Positions 11,602 to 22,576 of a stretch of 64,000 bases of DNA are shown here, in pieces. The notes under the pieces were generated by a model, which did no database searches, had not been told where the DNA came from, and was given only the letters and a program-made list of their open reading frames with translations. The stretch is taken from positions 1,240,001 to 1,304,000 of the forward strand of contig OX637626.1 of the NCBI GenBank assembly GCA_951802195.1, in the 5' to 3' direction. The first letter of the stretch is position 1. Each line of letters opens with the position of its first letter. The position numbers were made by a program, and so were the translations under genes. This DNA comes from Tausonia pullulans. Taxonomy: Eukaryota; Basidiomycota; Tremellomycetes; Cystofilobasidiales; Mrakiaceae.

Positions 11602-11992
11602 GGTGAGTGTGCGGCAGAGTCGGGGGTTGACGAAGGTGGACGGTCTGAGCAAGGAGCGGGCTACAAGCAGCATGGATGTCGAAGGAAAGAGCCGGCGCCA
11701 GCCGACGAATTCGACGAGAGGCCGTCGTCAAGGACGGATGATACTTAACTATTGTTGCATCCCCCGCGGGCTCAAAAAGATTCCAGAAGGATTAGACTGA
11801 AGAAGCCTTACTCGAGAAAATTGAAAGGCGGGCATCGTCGGCCGTGATGGTTGACAAGGGCACGGTGATGAGGACAACATGCGCGCACCTACCTTCCCCT
11901 CCCCCCCCGCGTCCTGCCTTCCGACCAACATCCTCCTCCTCCAGCTCTTATCACCCCGCCCTCACTCATCCTATATCCCCGTGGACCTCAAG
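11602..11992. other. Divergent intergenic region
   Basis: This region lies between the starts of DUS2 (minus) and an unrecognised plus-strand gene, and probably holds both promoters. The DUS2 frame stays open to an upstream ATG at 11673. No other feature seen. Confidence 0.45.
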
Positions 11993-13362
11993 ATGCCTCC
12001 TGCGTGAGTCTCCTGCTGGTCGACTTTCTTTGTTATGCTTAATCAGCCCCCCTCTTCCCACCGCACCCACCCTCATCCAACGTTGGGCTGACTATGACCC
12101 CACCCCGCCCCTCGACTTGCTCGGTTCCCTTGCTCTCTTTCCCAGCGACGACCTGCCCTCGAAGCGTGCCCGGAACCCCCCTCCGCCACCCCCTCCCCCC
12201 CTTCCACCCGCCCAACGGATCAAGCGCAAGCGCGCCGTTGAGCCGGCGGATGACGAGCGGACCAGCAAGCTCCTGCGCGCCGGCGATGACCTGAACAAGG
12301 CTCCGTCGTCCGTCGGACCGGATGGCAAGACTGAGAGCAAGGTGAGTCGATCCGTCGGCTGTCTGTCCCTCATCTGTTCGCGCGTCAGAAGGCGGACGGA
12401 CATGCTAGAAGGCGTATCAATCGAGAGGACGTGCCGGGAGATCGGGACCGGCGGAGGAGAGCGGCGCGACGGGCAGGCGTCTGAAGGGTCTTCACTCTCG
12501 TCGTGTCTCTCTCTCTCTGTTGATCGGGCCATCTCATACCCCCTGTTGAGGCCCAACCTACTGTCCTTGGGCTCCCCGATCGTTTTGTAGCCCGCGTCTC
12601 TCACGCAGACCTTCCGGCTGACCCTGCTGGCGCATTCCCCTTCTCGCCCTCCCTCCCTCCAGCTTGACTTCAACCTCTTCCCTGACTCGGCCCTCCAAGA
12701 GTACCTCATCAAGAATGGCCTCATCCCGGTCTTTGATCCCTCTCCATATAGCGACTTGCCAGCGCCCTTGCGTGCGTTCCTGCGGTCCTGCGGCCTGCCC
12801 TTCTGTCGCACCGCGCGCGCACTGACCGCTGACGTCCCTCCTCTCCTCCTCCCGTCGTCTGGCTGCTGCCCTCTCCTCCCTGGTCTTTGCGCGCCTCTTG
12901 CCATCCCTCACGTGTCCTCCCTGTCCAGCATCGACCCTCTTCGCGCCGCAGCAGCCGATCCCGCCAGGCGTGACGCGTGCCCAGCACCTCAACCCGTACG
13001 GCCGGACCGCGATCCTCGCCGACATCCAGCAGGCCCACGACGTCTTCGCCGCCCAGGCCAAGGACCACTGGGAGACCTCGAATCCTCCGGGGAGCGGTGC
13101 GCTCCGGGAGGGCGAGGTCGTCACGGGTTTCTTGTATGCGTGCAAGGTCGGAAGTGAGTGCTGCTGGTGCCGCTGCGTCATGGCGATCCCTCTCGCCTGC
13201 CCCTCGCCTCCGTCGCCGCTGACGCGCCCTGTCTGCCTGTCTCCGCCCGCGCCTGCCCGCACGCGTCGTTCGTCGCTCGCGTGTCGCTGTTCGTCCCCCG
13301 GCGTCTTCCGCCCAACCCCCCTCTCAGACCGCGTACTCAAGGTCGTCCCCCCGCCACTCTGA
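11993..13362 (+). CDS. Hypothetical proline-rich protein
   Basis: I do not recognise this gene. A coherent model is ATG at 11993 (MPPA, intron after 11 nt), a main exon reading APTLIQRWADYDPTPPLDLL followed by a Pro run and a basic patch (QRIKRKRA), then an intron from about 12342 to 12661. Next come LDFNLFPDSALQEYLIKNGL, FAPQQPIPPGVTRAQHLNPY, TAILADIQQAHDVFAAQAKDH and GEVVTGFLYACKVG, and a short last exon ending RVLKVVPPPL at 13362. All junctions keep frame with GT-AG ends. The product is about 200 aa with no signal peptide or membrane span. The KRKR patch could be a nuclear signal. It is divergent from DUS2, with about 390 bp between starts. Confidence 0.5.
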
Positions 13363-14711
13363 TGGACACGGCAAGGCCTGTGGTATGGTATCTTTCCGGT
13401 GTGGGAGTGGGCCTGGTGCGCTCCCCCGTAGTATTCTGTTTTACTTGTCAGTGAGGCCCCCCCAGCATCGGCTGGCCTAGCCGAGCGCACAGGACGACCG
13501 CGACCTAACGGCGATTCTCTCCCCCCCCCCCCCCCCTCTCTCGACCAGGTCTCGTGGTCTAGGGTGTCTCTCCTTCTGTCAATCGCGATGTTTTGTAGCA
13601 ATGCACCCCGCCGACGCTTTGGGAAAGCAGTCTACCGCCTTCCTGGGCTGAAAACCGAGGTAGATCGGAAGGCGAGAGGGAGAGAGATCGGCGCTCTTGG
13701 AAAGGAACCCGCGCGCGCTGGTCGCACCCCCGCTGCTGTCCATCTCGTTGTATCCGGCTCCCTGTCTCTGGCTCCGTCCGATCCTCGCCTGGTTCGCCCG
13801 GCTGCGAGAGCGGCCAAGCGGGCGCAGACCCGAGCGCCACCGGACCATCGCTTTCTCTGGCTCCCACTCGCTCAAGCCGGATCGATCATCAACCGCCCTG
13901 GCGTCGCTCTTTTTCCTTCCTGGGCCCCTCTTCCAAGCGGAGCGATCACACGGTCTGAACCATACCTCACCCTTACTCGGTCCCGCGCTGCAGCTCTGCT
14001 CGCCAACCAGGTCCAGCCGAACCTCCTCGCCAAAGACCGGAGAGAAGGTTCCTGTCACTTCTAGGCAGAGGTTGAGTCACTCACGTTGACCAACGATGTC
14101 ATGTACGCGTAGTGTTTTCCACTGCTGACTTCGGGTCGTTCCTCTGATTCGCACGCCACTGCCTCTCCAACAACTTCTGTGCGAAGAATGGCAAGGGTCC
14201 CGCCGATAGATGCGCCTCCCTCCGTCTCTCGTTCGCAAGGACATGGACCTTTGCCGCTGCAGGTCATCTGACCTTCACTCCTCATCTCGCAAATCAATGT
14301 AGCAAGCAATTTCGTGCACCTTCGGGTCGCCCTGCACAGAGAACGGATACCTTTCTCACTGATAATCCTCGTTCTTCGTTAATTTCATTGCTAGGCACTG
14401 TAGTGTAGCCCGACGGTGAGCTGTCCCTCTGCGCTTGTTTCGCGATTTCACTGCTGATGCTCTTGGCTTTTCTCTTCAGCCGATGCGTGTGATTATCGCC
14501 CAGAACAAGCTGCGAGCGAAACTTTGGAGGAGGTCGCAAGCGTTCTGCTCGGACGTAGAGAGGATCGCCGACGACCTTTTGCTCTTTCTCTCCTCTCTGT
14601 TCCTCCCCTTTCCCTGACGAGGGCCTGGCGGCTCAGTTCATTGGTTTTCATTATTATTTTTTGCTTCCTCGTAACCCCCATTCTTTCCTTTTCACTCCCA
14701 CCCACACTGTG

Positions 14712-14746
<35 letters not shown>

Positions 14747-14912
14747 TTGAGAGACAGGTCACGTGACCCCGGCGGGCTGTCTGTCGCCAGATGGCGAGAC
14801 GAGATGAGCATTGTTGTCGGCGACCCGCGGCCCGCCGTCCGACCCTTCGTCCCGCTCTCAACCACCAGGACCGTCTGCCCGCCCGCCCCTCTGTCGCTCT
14901 CACCGACCTACT
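13363..14912. other. Long intergenic stretch before frataxin
   Basis: ORFs of 100-170 aa occur on both strands (for example plus 13564-14064, minus 13579-14058), but none has recognisable text and they overlap one another. Apart from a C run at 13520-13535 and the GT microsatellite at 14713-14745 I see nothing here. The frataxin promoter should lie at the right end. Confidence 0.45.
14713..14745. repeat. (TG)n microsatellite
   Basis: About 16 uninterrupted TG dinucleotides, 168 bp upstream of the frataxin ATG. Probably within its promoter or 5' UTR. Confidence 0.95.
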
Positions 14913-16059
14913 ATGACTCCGACATCCATGGCGATCTCTACGAGGTCCACTCTCCGCTGTCTCCGCCTCGCCCTTCCTCGCGCTCTCTCCGCCCGCACCT
15001 TTGCTGTCTCGACGACCTCGTCCTCATCTTGGGCGGCTCCTCGCACGGCTCTGTCCGCTCGTTCTGCCTCAATGAGCTCCCTCGGGCGATGCTATGCGGC
15101 GTCGACCACTCAGACTCTCACCATCGCGTGCGTCTACACCTCACTCCTTCGCCTGGCTCTCGGCGGGCGAGTCGCTCGGACTGGCTCGTCCAAGGCTCGC
15201 GCTGGGCTGACCATGATGGGACCAGAAGACCCATTACCGAGCAGCAGTATGCCCAGCTCTCAGATCAGGCCATGGACACACTGCATGACAGCTTGGAGGA
15301 GCTCGTCGAGGGTGACGAGGGCGCGCAAGGCGGTTGGGAGGTCGAATACAACGTGAGTCTGGGGCTACCCGCTGCCCTCTTCGGGGCCTGCTGGAGAAGG
15401 AGTTTGGGACCCGAATGCGAGTTGAAAGGAAGCAAGATGTCAGAGTGCGAGAGGGAACCTCCGGCCTCTTCCGCTGACGCCCTCTTCGTGACGCGCGTGT
15501 CGCGGCCAACGCGTCTCCCCCTGGTCGATCTTTCGCGGCCATCTTGCGTGCTGCTCCCCCTCCCTCTCAGGAGTCGCACTGCAAGAAGGCGCGTCGATCT
15601 TCTCCCTTTCTGCTTGAGCGGTAGAATACTGCCGGACGGGATGACCGTCGATTGGCGCTTGGTCTCCCTCCCTCCCCTCTGATCAGACGGCGGGGGGCTA
15701 ACTTTCGTTCTGTCTTTCCTCCTTGATCCAGTCTGGCGTCCTCACGCTCATCATGGGCTCTCACGGGACGTACGTGATCAACAAGCAGCCGCCGAACAGG
15801 CAGATCTGGCTCTCGAGCCCCGTGTCGTGCGTGATCGCTCTCGCCGTCCTCGTCTCTCGCGCGCGTGGCTGCGCCCGTTCCTGACGTTGCCTTACCCGCC
15901 ACCCGGCCCAGCGGGCCCAAGAGATTCGACTTCTCGGCAGAGACGGGCGAGTGGTTCTACCCGAGGGACGGCTCGCTCCTCGGCGGGCTCCTAGAGTCGG
16001 AGCTGAGTGAGATGGCCGGGCGCAGCGTGGAGCTCGGGTTGCTTGCGTGGGAACCATGA
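14913..16059 (+). CDS. YFH1: Frataxin, mitochondrial iron-sulfur cluster assembly factor
   Basis: Frataxin helps deliver iron and stimulates Fe-S cluster synthesis on the Isu scaffold in the mitochondrial matrix. Four exons, 14913-15127, 15226-15352, 15732-15826 and 15912-16059, join in frame to 194 aa. The N-terminus ([20 protein letters not shown], continuing Arg/Ser-rich) is a typical mitochondrial presequence. The mature part follows the fold: [27 protein letters not shown] (acidic helix 1), [40 protein letters not shown] (beta sheet with the conserved N-K-Q-x-P-x-x-Q-I-W-L-S-S-P stretch), then a Tyr/Asp-containing turn and the C-terminal helix LLESELSEM. Length and motifs fit fungal frataxins well. 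Confidence 0.92.
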
Positions 16060-16929
16060 TGACTTGCTGTGATGCTGTGGCCTCGGGTCTGCCTAAGATG
16101 AGATGAGAGGTCGCCAGCGTCCCCTCGGCGGCCATGGGACCGGTGGAGGGAGGAGGCGCGGCTCGTCAAGGCCATGGTCTCAGGGGCAAAGTGAAGCAGC
16201 AGCAAGAAGGCCTGATCTGACAGGCTAGCCTGTCCCCCCCCCCCCTCCTTCCTCCCCTACCCTCCCCCTTTCTGTCTGGACCCAGTGTTGTTCTCCCTCT
16301 CGCGCGACGACCCGAGCCCGCTCGCTCGCTTCCTCGCTCGCTTCCTCGCTCTTGCCCCTCCCTCCCGGCCTCACCCCGGCCCTGCCTGTTGCGCGCCTGC
16401 CCCCTCGGAGGCCGCCACGCCCCTCGCTGGCTCTCATCGCCTCGTTCCCGCCTGCCGCGCTGGCCGGTGGTGGGAGCCAAGTGAGCGCCGTCGTTGGGAG
16501 ACCTCCACTCCTCGCCCTCCACCTTTCCCTCCACCTTGTCCTCCATTCCTGCCGCTCCTGCCGTCCTTGTCGAGGGAACAGCGCCTCCGCGCTTCGCCGC
16601 AGTCGCCGGTTTTCCTCGGCGGTCTCGACCCGAGCGCGCGTTGGCTTGGCGGCCTCCGCCCTGCGTCGCCTCGTCATCTTGCCAGACACCATGTTTCTCT
16701 CGTCCGATCCACAACCACTCCCCCGACCCTCACCACACCGCTTCCTCCGGGTTTTTCGGACCCCCCCGCCCTCGCTTCTCGCCCCTCTCGTCTTGTCCCG
16801 GCCGGCGCGCACGGAGGAATCGTACCGGAAACGCGCGAGCCCAGCCCCGTCGTCTGCCTTGTCTCCTCTCCGTCTGCTCTCCTCTCTCGAACGTCCCCCC
16901 TGCTACCCACCACCCACTCCCCCGCCCGC
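16060..16929. other. Intergenic stretch before the ADAM gene
   Basis: Very C/T-rich (16233-16900), so all frames are open for long stretches, but none encodes recognisable text. It probably holds the 3' end of frataxin and the promoter and 5' UTR of the metalloprotease. Confidence 0.45.
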
Positions 16930-19900
16930 ATGCTCTCCACCCTCGGCACCGCCCTTGCAGCCCTGCTTGCCGCTGCGTCCCTCTCCCCTGGTGCGTCCTC
17001 GCCGCGGCCCTGCGTGCCCAGGTAGTACAGGCCCTGACTGGCCCGGCTGCCCCCGTCTGTGTCTCTCCTCGCCCTGCCGTCGTCGGCGTTGTCCTGTTAC
17101 CCTCCCCCCCCCCCCCTTCCCCCCCCCTCTCCGGCGTTGCCTTGCCGTCTGCGGCGCGGTCCACAATACAGCTGCCTCGCTCCAAGTGCTCCCTGTATCG
17201 CGGATACACCACCCCCGGGGCGTTTCCCTGGAGCTCTCCCCCCGGTCGCCGGCGGGCTGGACGAGGACGCCCAACACGCCCGCCGCCCCCGCCGGGGGAC
17301 CGCCTCCACGCGCGCGCGAACGACGATCGCCGTCGTCGCTCGTCCACGACGACTCGTTCCGGGTCTTCCTCGAGGTCGACGGCGAGGAATATGCGCTGCA
17401 CATGGTGCGTCCTTGGCGCTCTCTCCGCGCGCCCCCTCGGGCGGCTCTCCTGCTCGTCACCCCGCCGTCACCCCTCTGCCCGTCGATGGCGGTCGGTCTC
17501 AAAACGCGGGCGAGCCGGCACCGAGCGACGACGGGTCATCGCTTTCTTCCGAAGTGTCGCCCCCCCGCCGCCGCGTTGAGGCTGATCGATCTCTTCTTCT
17601 GGCATGCCCGCCCGCAGACCCCAAATTTGCACCTCATCCATCCCAGGGCCCAGATCATCACCCCGACATCGTCGACGCCGCTCCTCGCGAGCGAGGTGCT
17701 GGCGTTCGAGGGGTTCGTCGTGCCCTTCAACGCCTCGGCCGACCGCCACCTCGAGGATCTCGCGCTCGTCGACCCAGCGACGACGTTCTCGCTCGGCTGG
17801 GCCCGGCTCCTCGTCCACGACGCCGCCGAGGGCATCTTTGAGGGCGCGTTCTCCATCAACGGCGACATCCACCACATCCTCCGCACGGAAACCTACCTCC
17901 GGACCAAGCACGCCGACGACCCCCTCCCCGAGGAGGGCCAGCGGCTCGTCGTCTTCCGGGATCGCGACCACCTTCGGGATGCCGCCCGCTCGTCGTCGGA
18001 CGGCGGCGAGGGCTGCAGCCACGACCATCTCGAGTTCAACACCGGCAGCCAGCACCCGATCTTCCAGGACAGGCTCGCCCGCGTCCGGCCGTGGTGGACT
18101 CTCGACGGCACCGTCGACGGCGTCAAGATCGGCAAGCAGGACCCTCGGTGGTTTGGCAAGCGGGACGACGTCAGCGGGGGCACCGTCGGTGGCCAGGGCG
18201 AGTGAGTGGCGAGAAAAGAGAGAAAGAGAGAGAGAGAGAGAGAGCGCTTGGGATGTTGGAAGGCACGCAGGCATCTGACGGTTGTTGTTGTTCTCTCCCG
18301 CACAGCTTTACCTCAACCATCGGCCAGACTCAAGGGTGGGTTTCTCTCCTTCATTTCATCCTTCTCGCCCCTCTGTTGATGCTGATCCTTTCCTCGCCTC
18401 GCCCAGCTGTCCTAACACTCAGAAGGTGGTCTTCACTGGAGGTGAGCACCGCCTTCCCTCCAGTTTCTTGCCTTCGCCGTCCTCCACCTCTTGCCTTCGC
18501 CCTCCACATCGCACTTATCTCCGCAGCTTACTGACGACCTCCCTCCACCTTGCACCGCCCCAGTGGCCGCAGACTGCGCCTATGTCAGCAGGAAAGGTGG
18601 CGCTGACGAAGCGCGCAGGGCGATTGTGGGTTCTCGTGCTCGCCCTCGCTCTCCCTCGTCCCCGTGTGGGTGGTCTGACCTTGCCCCCCCCCCCCCCCAA
18701 TCAGCTCTCCAACTGGAACACCGCCTCGGCTCTCTACAAGGAGACTTTCAATGTTTCTCTTGGCATCGTCGAGCGTAAGCCCCTCCCTTCTCCCACAGCC
18801 AATCCTTCCGACATCTCCCACTCCCGGCTGACCAAATCACTTCCCTCCCCCCCCCCCCCCCCCCCCCTCCTGCCTGACAGTCTTCGTCCAGGATACCGCG
18901 TGCCCTGCGACGGCCTCGACTGATGTCCCCTGGAATGTTGGCTGTGACACGATGAACCTTAACGATCGTCTTTCGGCCTTCAGTACCTGGCGCGGCAGGC
19001 GGTCTGGCGACCAGGCCGGTCTCTGGCATCTCATGTCTGGATGCCCAACGGGAAGCGAGGTCGGCGTCGCTTGGCTTGGGCAGCTCTGCGTGCAGTCGGT
19101 GAGTCGTTGATCCTCATATTTTCCGTCCGTGGATCGGAGGCCGCCTGACTATCCGCTGGTCGTCACTTCGCAGGCTACCTCCCAGGGATCTCAGGGCACT
19201 GTCAGCGGAACGGCCGTCTCCACTGCGTCCAACATCGAATGGCAGGTCGTCGCCCACGAGACAGGTGAGCGTTCCGCTTTCGCATCTTGATCGAGCCTCA
19301 CCACCATGAGCCGCTGAACAAACAAGACCTGATCCTCTCGCAGGCCACAATTTTGGTGCCATCCATGACTGCCGGACTGGCTGCACCGTCCAGAACGGAA
19401 ACTGCTGCTCACTGAGCACGACGACTTGCGACGCTGGCGGACAGGTACGTCCATCCCGGCCGCCTTGATGGGGGCTCACTCATGTGCACCGCTGACGACT
19501 CTTTGCCCCGTGGCCCTTTGTAGTACATCATGTCGCCCGTCTCGTCCAACAGCGAGTCGAGGTTCTCCCCCTGCACGATCGGCAATGTGAGCTGCGCCGT
19601 TGTTCTTGGTCATGCGGGTCTGCCTCAGACCATGATCTGACAGTTTCGCCATCCTGCAGATCTGCTCCGTCATGCAGTCGCGAGCTGTCAACACGAGGTG
19701 CCTCGCCGATCCTGGGTCGGTCACCCTTATCTCCACCGAGCAGTGCGGCAACGGTATCCTCGAGCCCGGAGAGGACTGCGACCCCGGAGGAGCCGAATCC
19801 GCGTGCTGCGACGCTGCCAGTAAGTTATCGATCCCCGCTCCTGTCTCGCCGTCCGTCGTTCTCTCTGAGCTGACCGTCTCTCCCTTCTTCCCTCAGCGTG

Positions 19901-21076
19901 CAAGTTCGTCAACAACGCTGTCTGCGACCCGACGTCGTCCCCTTGCTGCACAAGCACTTGCAACTATGCCACGAACGGAACCGTCTGCCGCCCCTCGGTC
20001 GGCGAGTGCGACGTCGTCGAGACTTGCACAGGCAACTCGTCGTCCTGCCCGAGCGACGTCACCGTCCCCGATGGTGAGAGAGCGCTGACATACCTCGACC
20101 ACCTACCCGTCCCATCTCGATGCGGTGCCATTCGCTGACCCTTCCTCACCCCTGACTTCCAGGCCAGAGCTGCGGATCGGGCGACGGCCTCCAATGCGCC
20201 TCGGGTGTCTGCACTTCTCGCGACCTCCAGTGCCAAACCGTTGGCTCGTCGCTCAACATTACCCGGGCCTGCCAGTCGTCGAACTCGCAGTGCTCCATGT
20301 CTTGCCAGGACCCGAGCAATTCCGGTCGATGCTTGGTGCGTCTCCGGTCTTTCCACTTCTCCTCTACCCCCCCCCCCCCCCTTTCCCCGGCATCTGTTTT
20401 GCTGACACCTCGGGGCTCTTCACAGATCCTCCAGGCGACTTTCCAAGACGGCACGCCTTGCGGTTTTGCAGGCCGATGCAAAAGCGGAGAGTGCCATGCC
20501 AACTCGAACGGTCTTGAAACGGCCAAGGCGTGGTGTGAGTGTTGTCATTCGGTGACAACCCCTTCGCCTTCGTGATTCACTGACAGTCGTTTTATATATA
20601 TATATATACCTCAACAGACCGTGACAACCTCAAAATCGCCATCCCTGTGACCGTTGTTGTCGGCCGTACGTCCTCCTGTCTGCCTTGCCACCCCTCGTCT
20701 TCATCACCCACTGATCGTCCTCGCTTCGTTCTCAGTCATCGTTCTCTTCCTCCTCTACGCCATCTCCCGCTGCATCTTCCGCTCCTGCTCCGGCAGCAAG
20801 AGAAGCAATTCTCACGCCCCCCCACCTGCCGCGTACGGTAGCGGTCCTGCCGGCATGATGCGCAACAGCGCCAACTCGTCGAACTCGGCCGCCCCGCTCT
20901 CCTACCAGCAGCAGCAGCAGGGCTACTACAGCGGCGTGAACGCCTATGGCGACGCCGGCGAGTACCAGCCGCAGATGACACAGCAGCAACACTACCACGG
21001 CGGTCGGGGAGGTGGCAACGACTGGATCGATCCGTCCCAGTACAACGGACCCAACAACCACTCGCCCTACCGTTAA
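16930..21076 (+). CDS. ADAM-type membrane-anchored zinc metalloprotease with disintegrin domain
   Basis: A secreted or cell-surface zinc protease (adamalysin family M12B), spread over about 14 exons. The ATG at 16930 opens a signal peptide ([20 protein letters not shown]). A prodomain follows ([46 protein letters not shown]), with a possible processing site WFGKR-DDV. The protease domain has the zinc motif [13 protein letters not shown] (HExxHxxGxxHD), split by an intron near 19265-19343, and the Met-turn YIMSPV. The disintegrin-like region starts [16 protein letters not shown] and ends [14 protein letters not shown]; a Cys-rich segment follows. A single membrane span ([20 protein letters not shown]) and a Gln/Gly/Tyr/Asn-rich cytoplasmic tail end at 21076. 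All catalytic residues are present. The exons before about 17190 are the least certain. Confidence 0.85.
18222..18244. repeat. (GA)n tract in ADAM intron
   Basis: A near-perfect AG dinucleotide run just after the GTGAGTGG donor of an intron in the metalloprotease gene. Confidence 0.85.
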
Positions 21077-22576
21077 TACCTTGGCCCCCTCCCCTTTTTT
21101 TTTTCTAACATTATGTCTCGTCTGCTTCTCTCTCTCTTTCCTTCTCATGTCTCTTTTTCTTCTCTTTCGCTGCACCTCTTGTCCTTCCTCTACCTTCCCT
21201 CCCTCCCTCCCTCCCCTTCCCCCCCAATCTTGTTTCCTCCCGTTCTCGGCACCCAAAACATTCTTCACCCTCCCTCGTCGTTACTCCTGTCTCCTTCCTA
21301 CCCTGTACTTTCTCGCGTTTCCATGCCGCCCCTGGCCCCTTAGTAGTAGAACCACACCCTCCTCGCCGATTCTTCACACCCTCCTCGCCAAAGCTCATGT
21401 CTCCTCCCATGTGCATGCATACATCCGATCCAAAACAAAAAAAAAAAAAAAAAAAAAAAAAAAAGAAAAGAAAAGAGAGACCCCTCCCTTGATCTTCTCA
21501 GAGGAATTGCATACCTACCTTACCGTGGCTCGGGACCCGGCTGATGAGATGAGCGGGGGAGGGGAAGGGGGGAAGGGGGGAGGGGGGGAAGGAAGGGCGA
21601 AGGATGCATGGAGCACGTGTAGTGAGAAACCCGGTCGGCGCGGCCCTGGGCGTACGTATCACACTTAAGAGACGAGTATGCGCCTGCCACCTCGGTTGAT
21701 CCTGAGAAAGATAGATATGATGCCCTTGGACGAGCCGCACCGAAGCAACCCACCCCCCCCCATCCATGGGCAAGCGGAGCCGAGAGCCCCTTCGATTGCC
21801 GGTACTTGACAAGATCGGCCGACCCAGGCAGGGGACGATCGATGGCGAGCTGGCGTTGACGAGCGGGCGGGCGGCCGAGGGTGGTCTTCCTGCCAGGGGG
21901 CTGGGCTGGGGAGCTGCTGATCCTGGCGAGCGGCGTAGACGACGGGCGCCATCGTCCGCTCCGTGGAACCACCGCGCCGCCAGTGGAGGCGGGAGGCCTG
22001 CAGTGAGGGAGAGAGGCTCGGGTGGAGAAGAAGAGAGAGTCGAGGCATCATCTCTCTCGTCGCTGAAGAAGGCGGCGGCGGCGGTGAGCTGGTAGGTGTT
22101 GGAGAGAGGCTGCTTCTTCTCCCCATCTAAGCTCGCTCGGAATCGATGGCTCATGGCTTCAGTGAGAGAGAGGCACTCGCTGAGCGAGCAAGGGAAGTGA
22201 GAGGGACCGCATGGCTCGCTCGATTGAGCGGATAAGACTCGACGTAGCAGCCTCGCCGGCGGCGAAGCTCTCGAATCGGTCGGCCTGAGAGGGCCAAGTC
22301 GAGGGTCGGAGATGGCCGGTGCCTGGAAGAAGACGACCATCGCCCTTCAAACGTGCCTTTCCCGTCATCGAGGAGGCTGATTGACCGCCGGCCGACGATG
22401 GCTACATTTCCTCACGCTCTCTTAGAAAGACATGAGCGTGGACGAGCGGGAGAAGAAGATAGGCCAGCCGGCAACAGGCAGGACGCGGAGCATCATCAGG
22501 TCTACTAATTATCAAGACTACGAAGAGAGAACTAGCATGGGAGAAAATACAGAGAAAAATTGATACATCCGCCGCT
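21077..22576. other. Convergent intergenic region with A-run
   Basis: This lies between the ADAM stop and the stop of the next minus-strand gene. The left 400 bp are C/T-rich and likely 3' UTR. A 28-base A run sits at 21437-21464. A 280-aa minus ORF (21498-22340) is open, but its text is Ser/Pro/Arg-rich and matches nothing I know. No other feature supported. Confidence 0.4.
21437..21464. repeat. Poly(A) run
   Basis: 28 uninterrupted A, followed by GAAAAGAAAAGAGAG. No LINE-like 3' UTR precedes it, so it does not look like a tail of the LINE family found elsewhere in the window. Confidence 0.9.

Noticed and set aside
12558-13601. 347-aa open frame on the minus strand
   Set aside because: Antisense to the exons of the plus-strand hypothetical gene. 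Arg/Gly-rich text typical of GC-rich shadow frames; no motif.
13564-14064. Overlapping plus and minus frames of about 160 aa upstream of frataxin
   Set aside because: They overlap each other in GC-rich DNA and carry no recognisable text; there is no reason to prefer either strand.
16352-18205. 617-aa open frame on the plus strand
   Set aside because: It reads through introns and the C-rich upstream region of the ADAM gene. Only parts of it (for example the [17 protein letters not shown] exon) belong to the real product.
21437-21464. A28 run considered as a LINE tail
   Set aside because: The bases before it do not match the LINE 3' UTR, unlike every other tail in the window.
21498-22340. 280-aa open frame on the minus strand between ADAM and the membrane-protein gene
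   Set aside because: Biased Ser/Pro/Arg composition, overlapping open frames on both strands, no recognisable domain and no clear splice partners. Left as intergenic.
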